Notes: a model not told the origin generated them from the letters alone. 38,191 nucleotides of DNA from Candidatus Moraniibacteriota bacterium (GCA_013336285.1 JAAXTX010000008.1:1-38191), one strand, 5' to 3'. Numbered from the stretch's first letter, positions 27,470 to 37,288 are shown. Program-made: numbers and translations.

Positions 27470-28339
27470 ATGTCCTATATGAACATTCGCCCGAAAGTCA
27501 TCGTGGTAGTGTTGAATAAGAACGGTAAGGATTGCCTACAAGATTGTTTGCGAGGTGTTTTTCAGTCTTCATATTCGAATTTTGAGGTCGTCGTCGTAGA
27601 TAATGACTCACGTGACGGGTCGCTTGAGGATGCGAAATCTATGTTCAGCAGGTCTCATTTTATTCTGAACCGGGAGAATCTCGGGTTTGCTGCAGGGATG
27701 AATGTCGGTATACGATATGCGTTTTCTCAGGGTGCACGATATGTCTGGGTACTGAACAACGATGCGGTTCCCGGCGGAGATGCTCTCTCAGAACTTGTCA
27801 AAACGGCCGAAAAACATGAGGATATGGCGATATTGAGCCCTTTGATTTTTGATCCGAAAGGTAAAGTCTGGTTTTCAGGGGGGAAAGTCGACTATTTCAG
27901 AATGAGAGCCCGACATGTATCTTCTCCCGGGGTAAGGCGTGCTAACATACCGTACGGATCCGCATATCTTTCCGGTTGTGCTCTTTTTCTTCCGAAAAAA
28001 GCATTGGACCGGGTAGGACTGTTTGATGAAGGGTATTTCCTGTATTATGAGGACGCTGATTTTTCAATACGTGCGCGAAAGGCCGGAATAGAGCTCTTAG
28101 TCGTTCCGAATGCGGTTGTGGTTCATGCGGAACGGAGCAATATGAACCCTGAAAAGTTGTATTGGCTTGTAAGATCCGGATTGCTTTTTTTTCGAAAAAA
28201 TACCCCGAAAATTTTGCGACCGTGGACGACCGTTTATCTTTTTCTTCGAAAGATGAAAAATGACCATGATAGGCGACGGGGAGGGACGGAATCCGATCTG
28301 GTCGCTCGAGCGTATGCCGATTCCCGAAAAGATGCCTGA
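27470..28339 (+). CDS. GT2 family glycosyltransferase
   Basis: VIVVVLNKNGKDCLQDCLRGVFQSSYSNFEVVVVDNDSRDGS, VWVLNNDAVPG, FDEGYFLYYEDADFSIRARKAG. Confidence 0.93.
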   Translation: MSYMNIRPKVIVVVLNKNGKDCLQDCLRGVFQSSYSNFEVVVVDNDSRDGSLEDAKSMFSRSHFILNRENLGFAAGMNVGIRYAFSQGARYVWVLNNDAVPGGDALSELVKTAEKHEDMAILSPLIFDPKGKVWFSGGKVDYFRMRARHVSSPGVRRANIPYGSAYLSGCALFLPKKALDRVGLFDEGYFLYYEDADFSIRARKAGIELLVVPNAVVVHAERSNMNPEKLYWLVRSGLLFFRKNTPKILRPWTTVYLFLRKMKNDHDRRRGGTESDLVARAYADSRKDA

Positions 28340-29114
28340 ATTGTCGATCGTGATAGTGAATTTCAAGAGTGCCGACATGCTTTCAAAAGCGCTTGGTGCG
28401 TTACTGTTTGGCGTTGAAAAGGACTGGGTGGAGATCGTGATTGTCAATAATGATCCATTAGACGATGATGCGATACGTCGCTTGGGAGCATCGTACCGGG
28501 TTCGCATAATCTCTCTTCCGGAGAATCGTGGATTCGGTGCGGCGTCGAACGTCGGCGTTTATGCGACGAGAGGGAGAATTATCGGTTTCCTGAACCCAGA
28601 CACGTTTTTATCGTCCGGATCGCTCAAAAGTATCACCCGATACTTTGCGGATAAGCCGAAGGTCGGTATCGTCGGTGCCGGACTCATCTCCAGGGATAAC
28701 AGGCCGGAACGATGGAGTGCGGGCAGAGGGGCTTCTTTTTTTGTGGTACTCGCGAACAAACTTCGTCTGACGAGATCCAGAATAGGGGAAAACCAAGACG
28801 GAGCGATTCCCGTTGATTGGGTGAGTGGGGCGGCGATGTTCATGCGCCGCGATCTGTTCGATGCGTTGCATGGCTTTGATGAGAATTTTTTCCTTTATTT
28901 TGAGGATATGGATCTATGTATACGTGCCCGTCAGGCCGGGTTCGACGTCGTTCGCTTCTCTGATCCGTCTTTTTTGCACCATGGCGGCGGAAGTATGCCT
29001 TCTACCGACGAACAAAGACGTAGATATTTTGAATCCCAAGAAATGTATTTTTTGAAACATCGTCCCTATTGGGAAGTTATGCTGTTAAGATCGTTCCGAA
29101 GGCTGTTCAAATGA
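28314..29114 (+). CDS. GT2 family glycosyltransferase (start uncertain, 28260-28332)
   Basis: LSIVIVNFKSADMLSKAL, GFLNPDTFL, DWVSGAAMFMRRDLFDALHGFDENFFLYFEDMDLCIRARQAGF. Confidence 0.92.
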   Translation: MPIPEKMPELSIVIVNFKSADMLSKALGALLFGVEKDWVEIVIVNNDPLDDDAIRRLGASYRVRIISLPENRGFGAASNVGVYATRGRIIGFLNPDTFLSSGSLKSITRYFADKPKVGIVGAGLISRDNRPERWSAGRGASFFVVLANKLRLTRSRIGENQDGAIPVDWVSGAAMFMRRDLFDALHGFDENFFLYFEDMDLCIRARQAGFDVVRFSDPSFLHHGGGSMPSTDEQRRRYFESQEMYFLKHRPYWEVMLLRSFRRLFK

Positions 29115-29118
29115 CCGT

Positions 29119-30402
29119 ATGAAAGGGTTCGTATTCCGGTTCGCCCAGTTATTCCTGTTCCTTGTTCCTTTGCAATTCGCATTGGTGCCATTTTCTGGCG
29201 TCGATCTCCCATATACGAGGATTCTCGCTCCGTTGCTGTTCATTTCCTGGTTGACCGACGGTTTAGCGAGGCGCAGGCTCAAGACACCACTGTCCGTAAC
29301 CTTGATCGGTCTTTCCGTGTACCTTTCACTCTCATTTCTTTCCATTTTTTTTGCGCAGGATCAGGAATGGGCGTTCCGTCGGGTAACATTCCTTTTCTCA
29401 TATTTTCCCTTGTTCCCGGTCTTTTCTTCGATTATGTCCGAATACGGTGATTATGGTTCAAAGAAGTTGCTCCGGGCCTTTCTTTTTGGGGCGACAAGCA
29501 TCGCTATCGTTGCGATCACGCAATTCGTATCGCAGTTCATATTCGGTGTCGAAGTCATATACAAATACTGGATTGAGTCGGTACTCCCGTTCTTTTTGGG
29601 ACCGGGGTTTTCGGGAGCCGTTTCGGTTTATCCGAGTCTCCTTGTGAATCTTGGCGGTAGGACCGTTCTTCGTGCAAGTGCCTTTTTCCCGGATCCGCAT
29701 ATGCTCGCTTTCTACATGGGACTCGCGTTGCCTGTCTCCGTCGCATTGTTCGTTTCAGACTCCGAGTTGCGCAGAAAAATATTCTATTTCGCTTCGTTTC
29801 TTCTCATATTGTCCGCTGATATCCTATCTTTTTCCCGCGGAGGCTATGTGGGATTGTTTTTCGGTCTGTGTACCGCCGCGGTACTTGTTATAAGACGGAT
29901 GGGATTTTCCAAAATATTATTAACATTTGCGGTATTTTTCACTTTTGCTGCCAGTATTCTTATAATATCCGTACCTGTTCGTGAACGTTTGATGTCGACA
30001 TTCTCCATCGATGACGGTTCAAATAAGGGACGGGTTGAAATGTTTCAGGAAGCGATGGCCAAAATATGGGTTCGACCTTACGGATATGGACTTGGTAACT
30101 ATCCTCTCGCAGTTAAACCGACAGCCGGGTATAGGGATCCCATATATGCACATGACCTTTATCTCGATATCGCGACCGAAGCCGGTATCCTTGCTTCGGC
30201 TGCGTTTCTTTTTGCTTTGGGAAGCGCATATTTCAGAAATCTACGACTAAGATCTGAAGTCATTCCTCTGTCGATAGCGGTCTCGATAGCCGTCTTTTTC
30301 GCGCACTCCTTATTCGAGACGCCATTATATTCGGTACAGGTATTGCCAGCTTTACTGTTCGTTCTTGCGCTTCCGGACGCATACGGTAGAATCGAAACAT
30401 GA
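29119..30402 (+). CDS. O-antigen ligase/polymerase-like membrane protein
   Basis: Polytopic; SRGGYVGLFFG, GRVEMFQEAMAKIWVRPYGYGLGNYP, AHDLYLDIATEAGIL (Wzy_C-like). Confidence 0.85.
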   Translation: MKGFVFRFAQLFLFLVPLQFALVPFSGVDLPYTRILAPLLFISWLTDGLARRRLKTPLSVTLIGLSVYLSLSFLSIFFAQDQEWAFRRVTFLFSYFPLFPVFSSIMSEYGDYGSKKLLRAFLFGATSIAIVAITQFVSQFIFGVEVIYKYWIESVLPFFLGPGFSGAVSVYPSLLVNLGGRTVLRASAFFPDPHMLAFYMGLALPVSVALFVSDSELRRKIFYFASFLLILSADILSFSRGGYVGLFFGLCTAAVLVIRRMGFSKILLTFAVFFTFAASILIISVPVRERLMSTFSIDDGSNKGRVEMFQEAMAKIWVRPYGYGLGNYPLAVKPTAGYRDPIYAHDLYLDIATEAGILASAAFLFALGSAYFRNLRLRSEVIPLSIAVSIAVFFAHSLFETPLYSVQVLPALLFVLALPDAYGRIET

Positions 30403-31637
30403 AAGATTTTTTTTCCCGAATAGCCGGATACGCCATATTCTTCGTTCTACCGGCCTTGTCGTTTGCGCAGGTTCGTTTTTTCGTTTTCGGTAATCCTGTC
30501 TATGTCCTGGAGGCAATAACATGCGTCTCCCTGTTTTTTTTCATAATTGCCCGATTTCGCGGCGAACGTGACCTGAAGCGTGTCGACAACCTGTTGATTT
30601 TTGGTTTTTTGCTCATATTTATAGGAATACTCCTATCGGCGTACCTTTCAACCGGGATCATCCCCGAGGAATTGGGTGTCTTGAAGAGCTGGATAGTATT
30701 GCCCGTAGTCGCAGGGTTTCTGATGTTTCAGCTTATTGACGGTAAATCGGATATCAATGCAGTTTTAATGTCGTGGTTCTTATCGATAAGTATTTTTTCA
30801 GTCGGGCTGTTGATGCCGGGACCTTTATCCGAAATTACGTATGACGGGCGTCTGACCTCGATCTTCCCCTCGCCGAATCATCTGTCGTTCTACTTATTGC
30901 CGGGTGTCCTTATCGGCTGGTACTTTCTCGTTCTAACGAAAATCGGGACGAGATCCGTGCCGATCCTGTTGATGGAAAGCGTCATATTATTGGCATTGAT
31001 TCGGACCGAATCGCGAGGCGCGATGTTTTCTCTTGGTTTGGGTACGATGGTTTTTTTTCTGGCTTCCCTGTTCGGAAGCCGGGCGATCATGAAGTGTTGT
31101 TACGCGCTTTTAGCGTTTCTCGCGATATTTTGTGGCTACGTCATGTTTTCTGGCGAGTATGTCCGACTTTCAGATGGTGGAGTACGATCCCCGTTAGCCT
31201 CCCGCGTCATGATTTGGAACGCGTCGGCCGCGATTCTTGAGAAACACCCGATCTTCGGGATAGGACCGAGAAATTTTCAGAATGAATATCTAGCCATACA
31301 GCATATGTTTCCGCCGTATCTCGAATGGGCGGTGCCGCATCCGCACAATGTCCTTCTCTCTTTTTGGCTTTCCGGGGGATTACTGGCGCTTGTGGGCTTT
31401 GTTTTGCTGCTGATTTCCGCATGTATTACTATCAATGTCGGATTATCGGGTTCGGAGGTTTCAGAACGTTTGATCGTAGCGCTTACCTCGTCCATTCTTT
31501 TGTCGATTTTGCTTCATGGTCTTGTAGATGATACGTATTTCAGGAATGACTTGTCGTTGACGTTCTGGTTGGTCCTTGCCTTATCGTTTGCTGCCGTTCG
31601 GATAGGAAAAAAAGCCGCGACAGGTGTCGCGGTCTAA
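30399..31637 (+). CDS. O-antigen ligase family membrane protein
   Basis: Polytopic; RTESRGAMFSLGLG, SRVMIWNASAAILEKHPIFGIGPRNF, PHPHNVLLSFWLSGGLLAL; ATGA overlap with the upstream gene. Confidence 0.87.
   Translation: MKDFFSRIAGYAIFFVLPALSFAQVRFFVFGNPVYVLEAITCVSLFFFIIARFRGERDLKRVDNLLIFGFLLIFIGILLSAYLSTGIIPEELGVLKSWIVLPVVAGFLMFQLIDGKSDINAVLMSWFLSISIFSVGLLMPGPLSEITYDGRLTSIFPSPNHLSFYLLPGVLIGWYFLVLTKIGTRSVPILLMESVILLALIRTESRGAMFSLGLGTMVFFLASLFGSRAIMKCCYALLAFLAIFCGYVMFSGEYVRLSDGGVRSPLASRVMIWNASAAILEKHPIFGIGPRNFQNEYLAIQHMFPPYLEWAVPHPHNVLLSFWLSGGLLALVGFVLLLISACITINVGLSGSEVSERLIVALTSSILLSILLHGLVDDTYFRNDLSLTFWLVLALSFAAVRIGKKAATGVAV
31607..31632 (-). terminator. minus-strand rho-independent terminator lying inside the 3' end of the convergent + strand gene
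   Basis: On the minus strand CCGCGACA-CC-TGTCGCGG followed by CTTTTTTTCC. Confidence 0.8.
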
Positions 31638-31659
31638 TGCCATATACGCGCGGAACGGA

Positions 31660-32805
31660 TCATTTCGGCAAGGCGATCCGATACAGTTTGTTATCCGTTC
31701 GGTTCGTGTAGAACAGATAGCTTTCGTTCCGATCAAGAAACAAGTCGGTGCTGTCATAGCTGCCAGGCATATTTTCGGGTGAAATGACCCGGTCAACTTT
31801 TCCCGTTTCGACGTCAAGCTTCCAAAACGAGTCGCTCGTTACGAGTGACTTGCCGAAATAGTCATCCGGCAGTACCGCACTTGATGTCAGAGATAGAGGC
31901 AACGCGTAATATACCGTGCGCCCGTCTTTTGTCCAGACGGCTTTCGATGTGAACGTCGGGACTTGAAGGGTATGAAATTCGCCACCGTTCTGATTTGCTA
32001 GTCCCAGACGGACTTCGGAACCGCCCTTACTGAGCGTATTGCTTATAAGCACGTGCCCGCCATCCGGAGACCAGAGAAAACTGGCTCCGAATTTTTGTCC
32101 GAATATCTTTTCAGGTGTCCCGCCGGTTACTGATACGGTATACAAGGAAGATTCTTCAAAGGCGGACGGACGGCTCCAGAACGAAAGTAATGCCGATTCA
32201 GGAACCGACTGGCTCATCGGGTCGAGAAGATTCGGAGCAGTCGCGATCTCTTTCCATTCGGTTCCGTCCGGTTTGGCGGAATTGATGCTGGTCCTGTCTT
32301 TTTCATCACGATAGAAATAATAGATTTTTTCGGATAAGTTCGACCAGGCGGGCGAATACATGCCCGCCTTGAGTGACGTGATAGAGGTGTGTTCGACATC
32401 GATCAGATACCACAGCTGAGTTTCGGTATTCCCTAGTAATGCGAGTACTTTCGATCTGTCCGGTGACCATCGGGACTGGAGCATCTTTCCGGGTAGCCCG
32501 CCAACGATGACGGACTCCCCGCCGCCGCCCAGCGAGAATTTCCGCAACGCGCCGTCACGAAAAAAACCGATCGCATTATCACCGATGACTGCGGCACCGA
32601 AGACGGGAGTATCGCTCACCGTTTCTAGCTGCGTCTGGCTCTGATTCCCGATGAATTCACTGTCGGACTGTGCCTTTGCTTCGATCTTCTTCTTTTCGTT
32701 TACGGTGGCATTTTTCGGGTTATTCTTGAAAGCGAAATTGTATGCACCCAAAAACAGGACGGTAATCGCGAAAAGTGACGCGGATATGATAAAAATTTTT
32801 TTCAT
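31660..32805 (-). CDS. N-terminally anchored WD40/TolB-like beta-propeller protein
   Basis: Signal anchor MKKIFIISASLFAITVLFLGAYNFAF; repeated SPDRSKVLALLG, SPAWSNLSEKIYYF, WSPDGGHVLIS, WTKDGRTVYYA. Confidence 0.75.
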   Translation of the reverse strand: MKKIFIISASLFAITVLFLGAYNFAFKNNPKNATVNEKKKIEAKAQSDSEFIGNQSQTQLETVSDTPVFGAAVIGDNAIGFFRDGALRKFSLGGGGESVIVGGLPGKMLQSRWSPDRSKVLALLGNTETQLWYLIDVEHTSITSLKAGMYSPAWSNLSEKIYYFYRDEKDRTSINSAKPDGTEWKEIATAPNLLDPMSQSVPESALLSFWSRPSAFEESSLYTVSVTGGTPEKIFGQKFGASFLWSPDGGHVLISNTLSKGGSEVRLGLANQNGGEFHTLQVPTFTSKAVWTKDGRTVYYALPLSLTSSAVLPDDYFGKSLVTSDSFWKLDVETGKVDRVISPENMPGSYDSTDLFLDRNESYLFYTNRTDNKLYRIALPK

Positions 32806-32840
32806 GTTGTTTGGCTGTCAGATCGGATCTGACCTGAATA

Positions 32841-34223
32841 TCACAATGTACAGCAGCTGGTCTGTGTGCTGACATGGACGTGCGCGGGTCTCCCCTCCGG
32901 ATTCACTCTCCCTCCGCATGCCGAGGCGGCACTCTGTATGTCTCTCGACAGTTGTGAATTGATATCACCACCGACTGACAAGTCCGCTGCCTGTGATTGC
33001 TGGCACTCAGTCGCGGTTTTCGAAGCGCCTCCGCCGTAATGACATGATGTCCGTGCATGGGCGCATTTTCTGTCGCTCCAGTTCGTCTTACATTCCGTAA
33101 AGCCGGCGCTGTCGGAAATGCTTGATAAGACCGCATTCGGTACTCTTCCCTTAATGCATGTAAGTAGTGTGGATAGGGCAGCCGACGCATCACCGCATTG
33201 CCTGTCGATGCCGGATTGTGTGCCAAGCCCGCCGCAGGAACCAGCTGCGACGGTCGGTGTCGTGACCCCGGTTTCATCCGTTGCAACAGGTGTCGCTTCG
33301 GTCGTGGAATTTATCGTTGCCGCTCCGAAATTTAAGCTTACCATGACCAGGTCGGGATTGATGACATAAAGAATCAACCAGGCGATGATCGCGAGTGCGA
33401 GCCCGATGAGTGCGTCAAAAATGACTTTTTTCGCCGAACTGGTCTGAGAAGTGTTTCCCGCACTGGTCAGATACATCATTCCACCGACTGCGATCATGAA
33501 CATCGCGGCGATACCTACCGCCCACAGTGCGAATTTGTATATCGCCTGTATGTAATCCGCCATCTGACCGCTGTTCGTGTTCGTGCCGGGGATCCGTTCC
33601 AGTGGAGTATAATCGGTATTTGTGAAGGTATTGGATGAACCGCTCCCGTCGCCCGTTCCCCCACCTCCGCCCGTACCTCCGCCTCCATCTAACGTCCCGC
33701 CTCCGCCTGTCGGAAGCGCAGAACTTGCAACGCAACAGTTCTGACCGGTGTACGCGCCGCCGCTAGCCGCAGTGCATGTGCTATCTGCGGACCTGCCTGC
33801 CGCGCAGGTCGCTTGACATACGCCTGAAACGCCACTGGTATTTCCTGTACAGGTTCCCGGTCCGGTTGTAGGTGAAGTGGCATCAGTGCTGCAACAATAA
33901 CCATTTGGCCAAGAACAGTTCGTTGCTCCACTTATCGTGTATTCGGCCAGACAGCTTCCGCCGCATGCTCCACCGATGTTTTCGCATAAAATGGAATTTT
34001 GAACCGGTACGCATGTGAGGCCTGACCCCGTACCCGCCTGGGTCAGATATGCCTGACACTCTGCCAGCGAGTTGTAATCCGTGAAGTTTCCCGCCCCGTT
34101 CGTGGTAGCAGCGCCGTTAAGGAATAAGCGGTATACGATGGCGGCGTGTGTCGGCTTAGCGGAAAGAAGAAAGATTACCGCAAGAAGGAAAAGGAGCTTG
34201 TGTGTATGTTTTGGCATAGACAT
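32841..34223 (-). CDS. secreted/membrane Cys-rich protein with central T4SS-pilin (VirB2/TrbC)-like two-TM segment
   Basis: Signal peptide; Cys-rich N-terminus; Gly-rich linker; IYKFALWAVGIAAMFMIAVGGMMYLTSAGN..AKKVIFDALIGLALAIIAWLILYVINPDL; Cys-rich C-terminus. Confidence 0.65.
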   Translation of the reverse strand: MSMPKHTHKLLFLLAVIFLLSAKPTHAAIVYRLFLNGAATTNGAGNFTDYNSLAECQAYLTQAGTGSGLTCVPVQNSILCENIGGACGGSCLAEYTISGATNCSWPNGYCCSTDATSPTTGPGTCTGNTSGVSGVCQATCAAGRSADSTCTAASGGAYTGQNCCVASSALPTGGGGTLDGGGGTGGGGGTGDGSGSSNTFTNTDYTPLERIPGTNTNSGQMADYIQAIYKFALWAVGIAAMFMIAVGGMMYLTSAGNTSQTSSAKKVIFDALIGLALAIIAWLILYVINPDLVMVSLNFGAATINSTTEATPVATDETGVTTPTVAAGSCGGLGTQSGIDRQCGDASAALSTLLTCIKGRVPNAVLSSISDSAGFTECKTNWSDRKCAHARTSCHYGGGASKTATECQQSQAADLSVGGDINSQLSRDIQSAASACGGRVNPEGRPAHVHVSTQTSCCTL

Positions 34224-34271
34224 TCATTTTTCGACAGTATACCACAGCGTCCATGGCTATCAAAGATTCCG

Positions 34272-34305
34272 ACAAACAAAACGTTCACGAGTGTCTTCGT
34301 GAACG
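34272..34305 (-). terminator. minus-strand rho-independent terminator for sod
   Basis: On the minus strand CGTTCACGA-AGACAC-TCGTGAACG followed by TTTTGTTTGT. Confidence 0.75.
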
Positions 34306-34345
34306 ATTGCCGAAATGCGGTTCCTATTATGACGATACGTGAACC

Positions 34346-34912
34346 CTATTCGTAACGCCGCTGTACCGTGTCCCAATCGATAGCTTTCATAAACGCTTCG
34401 ATGTATGAAGCTCGCTTGATGCCGTAGTCGCGGATATACGCGTGCTCGAATACGTCCATGACAAGTAGTGGTGTGCAACCGGCGAGATGACCGGCATCAT
34501 GTTCGTTTACCCAAACATTGAAAAGGCCGTCCCCGTTCGGGTCGTATGCGAGAACCGCCCAGCCGACTCCCCGAATTGCGCCCGTAGCGCGGAAATCTTT
34601 CTCCCATGCGTCGAAACTTTGAAACTTCTCCTCGATTTTCATCGAAAGACGGCCGCTTTTGTCGATCGGTATCGCTTGCTTCGTGATATTTTCGAAATAG
34701 AGCTCGTGGAGCTTCATACCGTTCCATTCCCAACCGAAACGCCTCTTCAGTTCCGAATATTGCGGAGTCCCCGTCTCGATCTCTTGTGAGAGCTTGGCAA
34801 ACTTATTCACATTCGTCACATATCCCTCATAAAGACCGAAGTGATCCGATAAGAGAGCGTCCGAGAAACCCGGAGTCCCGATGAGGTGGGAAAAGTCCTT
34901 CACTTCGTTCAT
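34346..34912 (-). CDS. Fe/Mn superoxide dismutase
   Basis: KLHELYFENI, GVGWAVLAYDP, NEHDAGHLAGCTPLLVMDVFEHAYIRDYG; start trimmed to 34912. Confidence 0.92.
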   Translation of the reverse strand: MNEVKDFSHLIGTPGFSDALLSDHFGLYEGYVTNVNKFAKLSQEIETGTPQYSELKRRFGWEWNGMKLHELYFENITKQAIPIDKSGRLSMKIEEKFQSFDAWEKDFRATGAIRGVGWAVLAYDPNGDGLFNVWVNEHDAGHLAGCTPLLVMDVFEHAYIRDYGIKRASYIEAFMKAIDWDTVQRRYE

Positions 34913-34959
34913 AATTGCTGTCGTTATAATATGAATGGTCCGTTGTGACCGAAACGTTG

Positions 34960-35598
34960 TCAGATTTTTCCTACAAGATCTATGCTGGGTTTCAATGATT
35001 TGTTCCCCGGCTTCCATTTCGCCGGGCACACTTCGAACCCGCCGTGTTCCCTCACGAACTGTGCCGCCCGCAGTTTCCGTAGAAGTTCTTCCGAGCTGCG
35101 TCCGATATTGTTGGCGTTGACTTCTATTCCCTGCAACACGCCGTCCGGATCAACAAGGAACGTTCCACGGAGTGACACTCCTTCGCCCTCGATATAGACC
35201 CCGAAGATTCTGGAAAGGTTCCCGGTAGGGTCGGAAAACATCGGATAAGAGACCTTCTTTACGGCCTCCGAGTGGTCATGCCACGCTTTGTGTACGAATA
35301 CCGTATCGGTGCTTACCGAAAGTACCTCCGCGTTCAATTCCTGAAACGTCGAATAGTTTTCTGCAAGGTCCTCCAGTTCCGTGGGACACACGAACGTGAA
35401 GTCAGCGGGATAGAAGAAAAGAATAAGCCATTTTCCCTTGTAATCAGATAAATTTACCTTTTTGAAAGCTTCTCCATGATAAATTTCTCCACTGAAATCG
35501 GGTATGCTCTCACCGATCGTAGGAAAAAACGATTCGCAGGAAGAACCGCATCCGCATTTTTCCGACTCATTTTCTTCGCAACAGTTCATAATGTGCAA
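34960..35598 (-). CDS. 2-Cys peroxiredoxin (AhpC/TSA family) with Cys-rich N-terminal extension
   Basis: LFFYPADFTFVCPTELEDLAENY, GTFLVDPDGVLQGIEVN, VREHGGFEVCPAKWKPG. Confidence 0.94.
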   Translation of the reverse strand: MHIMNCCEENESEKCGCGSSCESFFPTIGESIPDFSGEIYHGEAFKKVNLSDYKGKWLILFFYPADFTFVCPTELEDLAENYSTFQELNAEVLSVSTDTVFVHKAWHDHSEAVKKVSYPMFSDPTGNLSRIFGVYIEGEGVSLRGTFLVDPDGVLQGIEVNANNIGRSSEELLRKLRAAQFVREHGGFEVCPAKWKPGNKSLKPSIDLVGKI

Positions 35599-35724
35599 TT
35601 TATCTTATTAATAAGTGTAACCCCCGTCGCAGTCTGTCAGCATACTAGAACTCGGACAGGTCATCGTCAATGCTCTTGCCACCGTTTATGATTTGTTGTA
35701 GGATGTCTCGAATCACTCATATAT

Positions 35725-36717
35725 ATGACGGCAACGGAAGATAAAAAAATTCAAGTCGGAGTCCGGCAGGGGGATTCCGGACGACGTCTCGACTCGATCT
35801 TGGCCGAATCGGTTTTGACGGATGGAAAATCCAGGACGGTCGTTCGCCTGTTGATCGAGTCGGGCAACGTGACCGTCAATGGAGAGCCTCAGTCGAATCC
35901 GGCGAAACGGTTGCGATACGGGGATATAATCGGTTTGGAGCGGTACTCGTCCGAATCCCCCGTTTTGACCCCGAATCACGATCTTTCCATGACGATTCTT
36001 TTTGAGAACGACCAGCTTTTGGCCATTGCAAAGCCTGCCGGCGTGCAGATGCATCCGGCCGGAAACGATTTGACGGATACCGTTTCGAACTGGGTGATCG
36101 CAAAGAGACCGGATATGGCATCGGTCGGTTATGACCCTCTTCGTCCTGGTATCGTTCACAGGCTTGATAGAAATACGAGCGGCGTCGTCGTTCTCGCGAA
36201 AACACCCGAGAGTTTTAACGAATTACAGGAACTCTTCCGTGCTCGAAAGGTCAAAAAAACCTACCAGGCGCTTGTTTTGGGAAATGTTCGGGAAATCGAA
36301 GGGATAGTTAGCTATCCGTTGGCGCATCGTACGGGAACGCTTCGCCGACAGGCGATCGTGAAACAGGAAACGGAAGTCAAAGACGCGAAGGAAGCGGTAA
36401 CGGAATATCGCGTGAAACAAAGATACCGGGAGTACGACTTGTTGGAAGTGTTTCCGAAAACGGGGCGGACGCATCAGATTCGTGTGCATCTTGCGGCTAT
36501 TGGGCACCCTGTTGTCGGAGATCGTTTGTATGGAGGCAGACGGATGAAACGGGTTGGTATGCCCGAAAGACAGTTACTGCACTCTTTTGCGCTCTCCTTT
36601 ACTTTGTTTGGCATCCCTGTTCACTTAGAAGCGCCTCTCCCTCCTGATTTCTCGGAGTTTGTGGATTCCCTTGACGGGATGAAAAAAGCGGGGTATCCTG
36701 GGAAGGCTTTGAATTGA
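35725..36717 (+). CDS. RluA-family pseudouridine synthase with S4 domain
   Basis: RLDSILAES..SGNVTVNGEP (S4), PGIVHRLDRNTSGVVVLAKT, TGRTHQIRVHLAAIGHPVVGDRLYGG. Confidence 0.95.
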   Translation: MTATEDKKIQVGVRQGDSGRRLDSILAESVLTDGKSRTVVRLLIESGNVTVNGEPQSNPAKRLRYGDIIGLERYSSESPVLTPNHDLSMTILFENDQLLAIAKPAGVQMHPAGNDLTDTVSNWVIAKRPDMASVGYDPLRPGIVHRLDRNTSGVVVLAKTPESFNELQELFRARKVKKTYQALVLGNVREIEGIVSYPLAHRTGTLRRQAIVKQETEVKDAKEAVTEYRVKQRYREYDLLEVFPKTGRTHQIRVHLAAIGHPVVGDRLYGGRRMKRVGMPERQLLHSFALSFTLFGIPVHLEAPLPPDFSEFVDSLDGMKKAGYPGKALN

Positions 36718-36790
36718 TTACAGGGCTAATTAGTTTCATCCCGGTTTCGTGATTTCCGTTGGTTTTACGGACGGGTCTTATCTTATCGAT

Positions 36791-37288
36791 ATGCACAAGG
36801 ATCTCATCGCCTTCAATATGGCGCAGCGAGCGAAAAAAGAAGTCCCGAATCTCCATTCCGGGGATGTCGTGAAGGTTTATAGGAGAATCATTGAAGGCGG
36901 CAAGGAGCGAACCCAGATGTTCCAAGGAATGGTTATCGCGATGCGCGGCGGCCAGAGCTCTTCACCGACAGTCACGATCCGAAAGATTTCATTCGGAATC
37001 GGAGTAGAATTGGTACTCCCCCTGTACTCCGAGAACATAGAGAAAATCGAAGTCGTGAAAAGCACTCGCTCCCGTCGCTCGAAACTCTACTATGTTCGGG
37101 ATAAATCAGCCAAGCTTCTTCGTCGCAAACTGAAAGAAGTGGGATTGAAGGTGGGTAAGGGATTGAAGCCCGAAGATGCGCTTATCGCCGAGACGATTCA
37201 GACGGAATCTTCCGAATCAGAACCGGTCGAGTCGCCCTCGATGGATGGTGAAACGGTCGAAGAGGTATCGACGGAAGCTGGGAAGTAA
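36791..37288 (+). CDS. rplS: 50S ribosomal protein L19
   Basis: SGDVVKVYRRIIEGGKERTQMFQGMVIAMRGG..TVTIRKISFGIGVELVLPLYSENIEKIEVV..RSKLYYVRD; start trimmed to 36791. Confidence 0.96.
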   Translation: MHKDLIAFNMAQRAKKEVPNLHSGDVVKVYRRIIEGGKERTQMFQGMVIAMRGGQSSSPTVTIRKISFGIGVELVLPLYSENIEKIEVVKSTRSRRSKLYYVRDKSAKLLRRKLKEVGLKVGKGLKPEDALIAETIQTESSESEPVESPSMDGETVEEVSTEAGK

